A stretch of DNA of 64,000 nucleotides, taken from the NCBI GenBank assembly GCA_018257865.1, contig JAEUBA010000025.1, positions 124,001 to 188,000 on the forward strand. The letters run 5' to 3'. Source of the stretch: Stereocaulon alpinum (lineage: Eukaryota > Ascomycota > Lecanoromycetes > Lecanorales > Stereocaulaceae). A model generated the notes under the pieces. It had not been told where the DNA came from and searched no databases. It saw only the letters and a list, made by a program, of their open reading frames with translations. How positions within the stretch are numbered: the first letter of the stretch is position 1; each line of letters starts with the position of its first letter. The position numbers and the translations under genes are program-made. Shown here piece by piece: positions 56,333-64,000 of the stretch.

Positions 56333-57655
56333 CTATATATGAGGAAAAGAGCTTGGCCATTGAACAGAGTCGTATGCGCTTCCTGGCAGGGCGCGGAGAC
56401 TGATGAAGACTTCGATGATCATATACAGCCTCAGCATAACATAGAGAAAGAAGCAAAAGAATATTACCAGACCGTCAACTCGACCCTTGGCATCAGTATA
56501 ATACCACAATTCTGAGACTATTGCAGACAAGCAACTGGGAATGGGAAGCATCAAGCAACTCAGCGTACTGCATCGCCATATCCACAATTCGGTTGCTGAC
56601 GGCAGAGTAATTCCCCAGGACGCAACATGAATAGCACCAAATATGGAACTTGACAAAATCAAAACTCCCAGCGAATATGCTGTACGGTCTGATGTACTGC
56701 CTGCCTCACGATTTGCTTTATAGTCTTCACCACAGACCGCTGCCCAAGCGCCATCGCCCCAATCTTGATGGGCCCATCCCAGAGAGACATATGCATACTC
56801 CCGCCACTTATGTATGAATGGTAAGCAGGGCGACGAAGATAACTCATCTACTGCTGCATCGGAGCACCGAATCATAATAGGCACAGAGCTGTCTTGAGGC
56901 TTGCACCACCAAGCTGCATAGGCGATAATTGCACAAGCCACATATCCCATAGAAGTCACCTCGAGAAGTGTCAGCGCTTTATGTTGGATCAACCTGGTTA
57001 CAATCTGTGTTGCTAGCCATAATGTTTGACAGCACGTCAAAACCTTTGTCGCAACGTCTGACTTGGCCTCGTCGTTGATTCGATCATCACTTGTGGCCTC
57101 TAGCTCCGTGACCCATTCCTCGAAATGTGATAAAGATTGATGGAGCTCTTGGCTATTGTGGTTCTTTCTAATCACACCATAGACTAGGGCAATATGCCTC
57201 GCTTCGATTTGACGATACTTCCCCTTTGGGGACTTCAGACAAATAGCTCCCATGTGGACAGCAAATCCGTGACTCAGAGTGAATTTTCTGCTTGTGCCAA
57301 GAAGTTTTAGTTGTTTTGTAGTGCGACGAGCCTTCAGTAGCTCTACGAGCGCTTGATTGATGAGAAATTCGGGGACCACAACGCGAAATATCGCTGGGAG
57401 CAGCTTGCTCCTAAGAAGCTTCGCCTTCATTGACTGTGATTTCTCGACTTCATAGTAGGGAACAGGAAGGTGGATGACCGTCCATACGCAGAGGAAGATT
57501 GTAGAGAGGCAACTCCAAAGAATGTCGCTTGTCCCTCGCCCGCAATTGGTTGATACCCAGCCGTAGACAAGGTCGTTATCGGTCGTGTTACGAGCCGCAT
57601 ATACTGGTACAGTGATTGAATACAACGCGAGAAGACTATAGACGAGAGACGCCAT
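56333..57655 (-). CDS. Fungal integral membrane protein of unknown function, 440 aa
   Basis: Single exon. An N-terminal signal-like hydrophobic segment (LVYSLLALYSITVPVYA) is followed by a conserved block GWVSTNCGRGTSDILWSCLS, then TIFLCVWTVIHLPVP. The block G-W-x-x-x-x-x-x-R-G-T-x-D-I-L-W-x-C marks a large family of fungal membrane proteins without known function. The middle region is soluble and partly helical (RKFTLSHGFAVHMGAICLKS). Further hydrophobic segments lie at about residues 240-260, 330-350, 360-385 and 395-420. The stop is at 56333, and the 57655 start is the first ATG after an in-frame stop. Topology of six to eight passes is estimated by eye. Confidence 0.75.
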   Translation of the reverse strand: MASLVYSLLALYSITVPVYAARNTTDNDLVYGWVSTNCGRGTSDILWSCLSTIFLCVWTVIHLPVPYYEVEKSQSMKAKLLRSKLLPAIFRVVVPEFLINQALVELLKARRTTKQLKLLGTSRKFTLSHGFAVHMGAICLKSPKGKYRQIEARHIALVYGVIRKNHNSQELHQSLSHFEEWVTELEATSDDRINDEAKSDVATKVLTCCQTLWLATQIVTRLIQHKALTLLEVTSMGYVACAIIAYAAWWCKPQDSSVPIMIRCSDAAVDELSSSPCLPFIHKWREYAYVSLGWAHQDWGDGAWAAVCGEDYKANREAGSTSDRTAYSLGVLILSSSIFGAIHVASWGITLPSATELWIWRCSTLSCLMLPIPSCLSAIVSELWYYTDAKGRVDGLVIFFCFFLYVMLRLYMIIEVFISLRALPGSAYDSVQWPSSFPHI

Positions 57656-58517
57656 TTTGATATATTCTTGGGCTGCGTCCCTTTCGAGGCTGGGAGTGCA
57701 CTAGGGAGAAGTATAACAGTACCCTCGGTGCGTCGCCAAATGGCTCTTCCAAGCTTTCTTATCCAAGCTGATAGTAATGACGTCAAATCAAATGCCAAAG
57801 GGTATGTACACATATGTATAAAGACGAGCAAGCAAACAAGATCAATGCTTTGCGAAACTGTTGCCTAATCTTTGCGAGATGAATGCTAACATCAGACCAG
57901 GAGTGTATGTCACGTATCACACTCTCATCAAATGGCCAGACAGAAGCTGCAAATCTAGTAACCAATCGCCGAGGTCAACAGCCGGTTTCTGGATGACTTT
58001 TGTACAGGGCTATGAGGGGATGATGGATGTAGGACTCTTTCATCGCGCTTGTCTCCGCCCTAGAGAACATCGTGTAATCGCCAAGACACGCTAGTCAGGG
58101 CAGATCTGGTCCCAATGGGAAGGCTGAGTAGAGCCTAGAGGCTCTCATCGAGCCCCTTTCAATATTTGTGCAACCTTTGAGGCAGCTCTCACACATCGTG
58201 TAATCGCTTTGACGAGTTGTTAAAATTAGATTGTCGAATAAGCCCGTTAGTTTTAGCCTTGTTTCAGTCAATGAAAATTGTCACCAGATCAATTCTACAA
58301 TAACAGCTAAAGTGTGGCAAACAAAGCATGTCCCACAAACCAAGAAAGCTCGTACAATGGGCTTTCTTCTTCATAAATGCCCTCATTTCCCCATAGTCTT
58401 CTTAATATCTTTCTCTCCTCTACCTTCAATAACAGCATAGCGACCACACAGCCGAAATCTCCAAAACATCCTCATCAACCGCCAAAAAGTATCTAAAATC
58501 TTCTCTCAAAACACACA
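57656..58517. other. Divergent intergenic region
   Basis: About 860 bp between the minus-strand membrane protein and the plus-strand secreted peptide gene. The last 80 bases are an A/C-rich leader ending AAAACACACAATG. No other gene supported. Confidence 0.4.
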
Positions 58518-58745
58518 ATGCATTTCTCTACGACTTCAATCCTCCTGGCCATCTTCGTCCTCTTCGCTTTCACCAGCGCCACACCCATAGAGTCACAAGC
58601 AGCATCATATACCATGCAAGCATCACATGCATCAGCACACTTGTTCGTCAAGCGAGGTTGGTGGGCCAACGCGTGGCACAAAATTCAGGACTTCATTGCC
58701 GGGGCGGATCCTTGTCCTGGTTCGGAGTTCAATACGCATTGCTAG
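58518..58745 (+). CDS. Small secreted peptide precursor with Kex2-type site, 75 aa
   Basis: Single exon. Residues 1-22 form a strong signal peptide (MHFSTTSILLAIFVLFAFTS). A 24-residue spacer rich in Ser, Ala and His ends LFVKR, a dibasic site of the type cut by Kex2 in the Golgi. The remaining peptide begins GWWANAWHKIQDFIAGADPC and ends with His-Cys, with two cysteines that could form one disulfide. Its first half is a Trp-rich segment that would be amphipathic as a helix. The leader/propeptide/mature layout resembles fungal secreted peptides such as effector candidates, pheromone-like or antimicrobial peptides, but no family match is recognised and activity is unknown. It has only one mature copy, unlike typical repeated Kex2 precursors. 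Confidence 0.65.
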   Translation: MHFSTTSILLAIFVLFAFTSATPIESQAASYTMQASHASAHLFVKRGWWANAWHKIQDFIAGADPCPGSEFNTHC

Positions 58746-59421
58746 GTCATTGCGGTGGACGATACGGTAGAAGCATTCGGGTGGGAGGTTTTCTGCTTTG
58801 GCACGGGCGTTTGAGCTGGTCTCTTCTTGTATCTATCTTGTTGTAAGTGTTGTAATGGAGAAATCAAATTGCGAAATGTCCCTTGAATGATGTGATAATG
58901 GAATGGACCCAAACTATAAGGTATGGTGTGGGACTGACGCTAGGAGAGTATCTGTGACTGAGATAGCTTGCTTGGATAATTATTAAAGACATAGCAATGT
59001 GACCAGTATAGACGCTGACAGCATATCTTCGTGACATCATATTGAGAAAAACCGAACGCCTCACACTTTGCCTGAATATTTTACCCAACCTTGCTTGCCC
59101 ATGACGAAAGAAGCTGCAATTGTACCCCAGCCTTGGCACGTTTGGAGGTCCTCCAGAATATCGAAAAAATCAATTTCCAAGCTGATGAAGCTCGTCAAAG
59201 GCAATGCTTCCATGCGGACTTTCCAAACATCTCCGTAAGGGATTCCTTGGCCGAATATACTATTCGTAGATGCTGACTTGGAAGAAATTCTACCTTTCCT
59301 ATCCTCACTGCTACAAGATCTCCACTGTCATTACCTAACACCCAGAGAACCAGTCTTAGAAGCCAGGTGGGCGTGTGTGCCCCGTGTGCCCTTCTATGGG
59401 AGGTAGTGATCATGTAGAATA
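58746..59421. other. Convergent intergenic region
   Basis: About 675 bp between the convergent peptide gene and the STAND-N/PH gene. Only short featureless frames. Confidence 0.4.
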
Positions 59422-61598
59422 CTAGATACCTTCGGCATCAAGGAACGGATTCTCGACCGCGGGCTTACAAGCTTCAGATTGCGTCTTGATGTGCCAGATC
59501 CAAGTATACATCGTGAGCTGATCATCAAAGTGTATGAAAAAGCTTTCTTCATCACGATCGCCCTTCCAGAGCACTTGCATCGTAAGCGGCCCATCGTTGG
59601 TGTGAGGTATGAGATCTGAGATATTTGACAAGAAAATTCGTCCTTTCAATTGCAGTCTCAGAAGCTGAGGACCAGCTGTGTCTGACTTCTTTAATCTCCA
59701 GAATCCTTTCTTAGTTTTTGGACTGATTGCTTTGCAGCATAATAAGATGTGCTCAAAGAGATAGACGTGATAGCTACGTCTGTTGCTGGGTTTATCCGCT
59801 GGCGTGATGACAAGAATTTCGTGGAGTAACAAGTTACCGAAGCTTTCGACGTTGTGCCCTTTCCAGTCCTCGATACCTTCTTTGAGGTCCATCAGCATAA
59901 GGTCCCTCAATTCCACCGTTGTTGGCGTTGTAGGTGTCTTGGATTCGGGTTTTCGAATGGCCTCTACCGCGCTTTCGGAGACTTGTCTTCTGTGTAGTCC
60001 TAGGGGCAGTGGTGACGGTCTGGGATTCTGTAGATAGTTCGATGGGCTTGGCAAAAGCCGAAAGTCATCCAAAGTGTCCCACGAGCTTATCGCAGGAGTA
60101 TTCCCAGCCTTAGAGTCCCAATCACGTCCTTCAGACGTCTCATCAAAGTCCATGCGATTATCGATATGTTTGACATCTTGCTCTCTCAGTTTACGCGAGC
60201 CAACCGGAACCGTAGGCGTCTTCGACCCCTCTGAGACTGGCTCCTTGTTCATGTTGAGGCCTGCAAGTGTCTCTTCGATGAATGCTCGATATTTCTTGTC
60301 ATCTTCTAAAATGGCATCGCTTTCCTGGACCCTTTCCAGGCTACGTTCTTGCTTCAGACGTTCACCATGATGTGGGTCATCCATCTCAGCTAATTCCGGA
60401 ATGGCTGATATCAACATGCTGGGCATGCGAGACATGGCAGAAGATGATGAAATGATCGAGTTCAGGTCTCGCAGTGATCTCCGCAGCGATGAATTGTAAG
60501 ACGCGACGCTTATCCTGTTACTGTCTGGTCGGCTGTTGGCACTTGGCGAAGCTTGTCCATCCACACACTGGTCCACTTGTGTTTCTCCTTCTCCGGAGGG
60601 GTCCTCTCTCTCTTGGTCGTCCAAGTGCCGCTCCAGCTTCTGGACAGCTCTCTGTAGTACCTTGAGACGTGCGTCGACCTGAGAAGCGTTGGACTGCATA
60701 TTTTCGATATTTCCCTTGATCTGACTAGTATTCTCATCGATCTTGACAACAACGTCGTCCGTGTGCGAGGCATTAGCCTGACTTCTGTCAGTAGTGATAG
60801 CGCATGAAGCGTGACAAGGAATGTTCGCGTATGACAATGAAGCGCAAATGGCGAAGCAGCCTGACGAAGCTCTATGTCCGCCTCAGCCGTTGAGTACAGT
60901 TTGTTCATCCCGCTTTCGTTCGCTGACAGCTTATCCGGCCCCGCTCACGAACGAGGTGGCCACAGTACAGTCGCAGATGGAAGTCAAGATGAACGGTATC
61001 AGCTTTTAGAGAGTCTGCCTTTAGTCTTTTTGGCCACGTGCAAGCTAAGCTGTGCTCAACTCTGACTGTCGGAAACAGGGAAACGTTCAACATCATGCAA
61101 GGTGAATCTCAACTATTGTATGCAATGGTTCAGGGTAGCGAGGAGAGCGGCAACTACTTACACACTAAGAGCGGAGAAGCTCATGTTGAGCATTGCTCTG
61201 TAAGAACCCAAGGTTTGTAGCAATGCCGTCACGTCGTCCTTTTTGAACGTAGCCCAAAGGAAACCCCTCCATCGACCCGTAACAGCATCACCGTGATCAT
61301 CGAGGAAGGGGCTCATTATCTTCTTGATATCCTTAAAGACCTCGATGCAGTCGCAGAGAGTAGTATGCAGGTTCTCTAGCATATCGGTGATTATTTGGTC
61401 TCGCTGGTTGCGATGGTTTTCCAGAAGGCGCTGGAACGTTGCAAGAAGGGTATAGAGACCTTGCATCTCTGTGGCAAGACGTTGGATGTATGCAGGTGCC
61501 GTTCTAGCGCCTTGCACGAGTATATAGGTTTCTCGGCCCACCCTTATGGCCACCCCTATCACACTCAACACGGTTGCCGCTGTGCTGAGCGGATCCAT
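59422..61598 (-). CDS. Fungal STAND/HeLo-like N-terminal domain fused to a Cdc24-like PH domain
   Basis: Exon 1 (61598-61162) and exon 2 (60784-59422) join in frame to 599 aa across a 377-nt intron, which may hide a further small exon. Residues 1-145 match the fungal N-terminal domain found ahead of NACHT/ankyrin STAND proteins: MDPLSTAATVLSVIGVAIRV, then LATEMQGLYTLLATFQRLLE and FKDIKKIMSPFLDDHGDAVT. A coiled coil follows (IDENTSQIKGNIENMQSNAS, then VLQRAVQKLERHLDD). After a disordered middle, residues about 460-590 resemble the PH domain of Cdc24-type Rho exchange factors: FGNLLLHEILVITPADK, YHVYLFEHILLCCKAISPKT, LKGRIFLSNISDLIPHTNDG and VLWKGDRDEESFFIHFDDQL. No DH (GEF) domain is present. 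A membrane- or polarity-linked adaptor role is inferred. Confidence 0.72.
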
Positions 61599-62369
61599 GT
61601 CGCGTTCAGAATTCTGTTAGCTTTCTCTGAGACACGGGCGATGTTCGGAGGGGCATTTAGTCGTGAGACCAAGAAGAGAGGACTAATGGTGTTGCTCTAG
61701 AAAGGTCGTATGTATAGCTTCAGTAGTGGAAGCAGGCAAGAAGCATTATGTCACATACGGCGATTAGAGAAGGACAGCAATCTAGTATATAACGTTACGA
61801 GCAAGCTTCGCAAACATCCAAAGATTATGTACAGCAAAGAAGAGCACGCATTGCTTTTTGGAGAAGAAATTAAGAGGGTTTGCGGGAAAGGTGGGGGTAA
61901 AGAGGCTGAGGGTTGTCCTACCTTAATCAGCATCACGTGCCGTGAATTCTTGAGTCGAGGACGGGGCGGAGTCGTCATACAGCCTCGGCAGCCTGGGCAG
62001 CTACATGTTTCCTTGCGGAAAGCTGCAGGCAATCACTCATGACTACAACCCGAGATCATGTTGGCTCTAAATCACACCAGGTACAACAGTTTGCTAGGCT
62101 CATGTAGATATGTGCAATACCATTGCAATGCATCCGTTACTCGGTATGGGGTATTTTGACGAACAAACATTGACCACCCATCACAAAACCTTCGGCACAG
62201 CGCCCTCTGGAGCCCATGCTATGCAGCCTCTGTTGGTAAATGCAATTCCATGCTATGCCCAATGCCATGCTATGCAAGACGTATTCATGGCTTCTATCTC
62301 CACCTGCACGCAAGAACCGACGTATAAGGCATGTCCTGCACCCGAATACCTCCAACAGCCATATCTTGC
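61599..62369. other. Intergenic between two minus-strand genes
   Basis: About 770 bp containing the PUS7 3' UTR and the promoter of the STAND-N/PH gene. Plus-strand frames 61710-62042 and 62110-62400 have no recognisable features. Confidence 0.4.
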
Positions 62370-63998
62370 TCAGCGTCCACCACTAAAGTCGGGCTTGTAG
62401 GTCTTCACACCTCCAATCTTCATCAGCTCACGAAGCGCCATTGTTGCGTATTGGCTCGAGCCAAGTTGAAGCGTCAAGATTACGGCGATATTGAAGTCCT
62501 TGTATAGGCCTCCGGAAAGCTTCACGCCACCAGGATCATTGTCGCTGAACTCGCTCCCCGTTCCCAGCTTGCGGCTCTTTGGGTCTTTGTTATCCGACTC
62601 ATCTACTTCTATCGCATTTGGATCCGCTAGGAAAGGGTCTTTGTAGATGCCCTTGGTTTTACCGTGTCTCTCTCTGTGCAAGCGGTCCAGGTCTGTCTCG
62701 ACAAACTGCTCGTCCTCGAGCGTGTAGACTTTCACTTCATAGGAGACCTTGTTGAGGGGTCTGGCAAGGAATTTGCGATAGCTTCCACTAAGGCTGATGT
62801 CTTTCCATTTCCGGCGCATGTCATGAGGATCCAAACGTCCACCTCGCTCACTAGCCATGAATACTTCGTAGAACTTACCAATCTCATTTGCAGGGTAGAG
62901 AATATCGTAGCCAGGGGTAGGCAAGACTACATCGAAAATGGTATAAGTTCCGCTCTCGGCCTCCTCTTTGCTCAGGATTCGTGCCCGAGTGAACATACCC
63001 TCAGGATCAACAGCGCGGTCGTCAGCAGATGGATGGACGATGGCTTCGCCATCCTCGTCAACGTATTCGCTTTGGACGCTAGGCTCTGTCTTGCCAATGT
63101 GTTCGTCGATGAGCACAAGATCTCCCTCAACAACTGCGGAGCCAAAGCATTTCCAGCGCTCGCTGGCAGCAACGTTCCAAACCAGGGATTGGTACGCGTG
63201 TACGTACATCAGGCGGAGATTGCGAGATATGCTTTGTAATGAGCCCAGATAATCAGTCTCTCGGTCACGATTACTCAGGTGGCGGATGATGCACGATTCG
63301 GCGGAAAACTTTCGAGGTAAGGTTTCTAATGCTGGATAGGTCTTCCCCGTAATCTTGAAAGAGTTGAGAGCATGCGCTCGAGCTTGATCATCCCTCGAGA
63401 CCTTATCTGTATCAGACATGGGATCTTCAGCTGCGACAAGTGAGGCCGGGCTGAAGTCAAGGATGGCGTCGACAGCAGCTTTGAAGTTGCCTTGGAGCAT
63501 GCTTGTTCCGACTTTGTCCGTGCTTGTGGAGAATGTGCCGAAGCGTTGAAGGCCGTAGTAGTTCAGAAAGCCTCTTTCGTTGAGGTTCTTGATAGCATCA
63601 CCAACAATGATTGAAGCTCCTTCTACCATAGAGTTGGAGTCGATAGGTACAGGATAGTGGAAGTCGCAGTCTCTCAATGTCACGACGAACTCATTCCCTT
63701 TCAGCTCTCCGAGCCGCAGTGGGTGTGGATGATACTCAAAATTCCCAATCTTTGCGCCCCTCAAGGTGCGTCCAGCAGCTATCAAGCGATCAACGAAGAC
63801 ACGGTAAACACTTACTCGCTGTACTGTAACTGCCCGCTTGTCTTTCGTTCCAGCGAATTGAAAGGCACCAGGCTTCATTTTAAGTTCTCTGCAAAGCCAC
63901 ATGATGGCCTCCATCGTATCCTTGTTCTCCTTATACAGAGAAAAGTGCAGATAGTCGCCACCGCGTTCCTTCCAGCTAGGTCCTCGCTGCTGAACTTG
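62370..63998 (-). CDS. PUS7: tRNA pseudouridine synthase, TruD/PUS7 family (5' end beyond window)
   Basis: Isomerises uridine to pseudouridine in tRNA (position 13 and 35 in yeast), U2 snRNA and mRNA; nuclear. The frame is open to the right edge, where GGDYLHFSLYKENKDT precedes the first internal Met (63914), so the true start is outside; 542 residues are visible. The catalytic Asp sits in FAGTKDKRAVT. Other family motifs are RGAKIGNFEYHPHPLRLGEL, KGNEFVVTLRD, GFLNYYGLQRFG, YVHAYQSLVWN and DVVLPTPGYDILYP. A short acidic insertion (about residues 455-490, ESDNKDPKSRKLGTGSEFSD) precedes the C-terminal YKDFNIAVILTLQLGSSQYA TruD ending. No intron in the visible part. Confidence 0.93.
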   Translation of the reverse strand, partial: QVQQRGPSWKERGGDYLHFSLYKENKDTMEAIMWLCRELKMKPGAFQFAGTKDKRAVTVQRVSVYRVFVDRLIAAGRTLRGAKIGNFEYHPHPLRLGELKGNEFVVTLRDCDFHYPVPIDSNSMVEGASIIVGDAIKNLNERGFLNYYGLQRFGTFSTSTDKVGTSMLQGNFKAAVDAILDFSPASLVAAEDPMSDTDKVSRDDQARAHALNSFKITGKTYPALETLPRKFSAESCIIRHLSNRDRETDYLGSLQSISRNLRLMYVHAYQSLVWNVAASERWKCFGSAVVEGDLVLIDEHIGKTEPSVQSEYVDEDGEAIVHPSADDRAVDPEGMFTRARILSKEEAESGTYTIFDVVLPTPGYDILYPANEIGKFYEVFMASERGGRLDPHDMRRKWKDISLSGSYRKFLARPLNKVSYEVKVYTLEDEQFVETDLDRLHRERHGKTKGIYKDPFLADPNAIEVDESDNKDPKSRKLGTGSEFSDNDPGGVKLSGGLYKDFNIAVILTLQLGSSQYATMALRELMKIGGVKTYKPDFSGGR

Positions 63999-64000
63999 AT

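Noticed and set aside
62664..63239. 191-codon plus-strand frame
   Set aside because: Antisense to PUS7, which is clearly coding.

Overview
This window is nuclear DNA of a filamentous ascomycete (Pezizomycotina, most likely a Dothideomycete). The protein genes are broken by short introns, mostly about 45-65 nt with GTAAG-like donors and TAG/CAG acceptors. Several proteins belong to families typical of that group: a hybrid histidine kinase, an OMP decarboxylase with a long insertion, a DUF2293 protein, a fungal-rhodopsin membrane protein, a DUF7923/CCCH protein and a fungal MIF-domain protein. Species assignment is inference; nothing here identifies it.

Layout. 1-3764 (-): hybrid histidine kinase, cut by the left edge, divergent from a DUF2293 gene (4231-5277, +). 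6283-7573 (+): OMP decarboxylase (pyrG/URA3). 7.6-13.9 kb: gene-poor, with three separate families of diverged tandem repeats. 14.0-19.8 kb (+): sphingolipid fatty-acid 2-hydroxylase, a small GPI-anchored-type protein and an RBM39/Rsd1-type splicing factor. 19.8-32.6 kb: a degraded region with a decayed C2H2 gene, a dead Ty3/gypsy chromovirus fragment, exon-like pieces of an unrecognised gene, a two-exon gene encoding a repeated peptide, and decayed copies of the neighbouring coiled-coil gene (32666-34460, +), whose relics also lie downstream to about 35.2 kb.

36.0-50.3 kb is compact housekeeping-like sequence: a PTC6-like PP2C phosphatase, a small repeat protein, a MIF-domain protein, a DUF7923-CCCH protein, kinetochore Mtw1/Mis12, two tandem macro-domain (ADP-ribose phosphatase-like) paralogs of which one has lost the binding loop, and a Dal5-type MFS transporter. 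50.3-52.9 kb has no convincing gene. 52.9-58.8 kb holds a fungal-rhodopsin membrane protein, a gene with a disturbed first junction, a six-to-eight-pass membrane protein of unknown role and a short secreted peptide precursor with a Kex2-type site. 59.4-64.0 kb (-): a protein joining a fungal STAND/HeLo-like N-terminus to a Cdc24-like PH domain, then tRNA pseudouridine synthase PUS7, cut by the right edge.

The genes do not form an obvious metabolic cluster. The most unusual items are the decayed gene family around 29-35 kb, the degenerate macro-domain paralog, the secreted peptide precursor, the STAND-N/PH fusion, and repeated intragenic switches of GC skew. All exon joins were worked out by eye from reading-frame continuity and splice signals.
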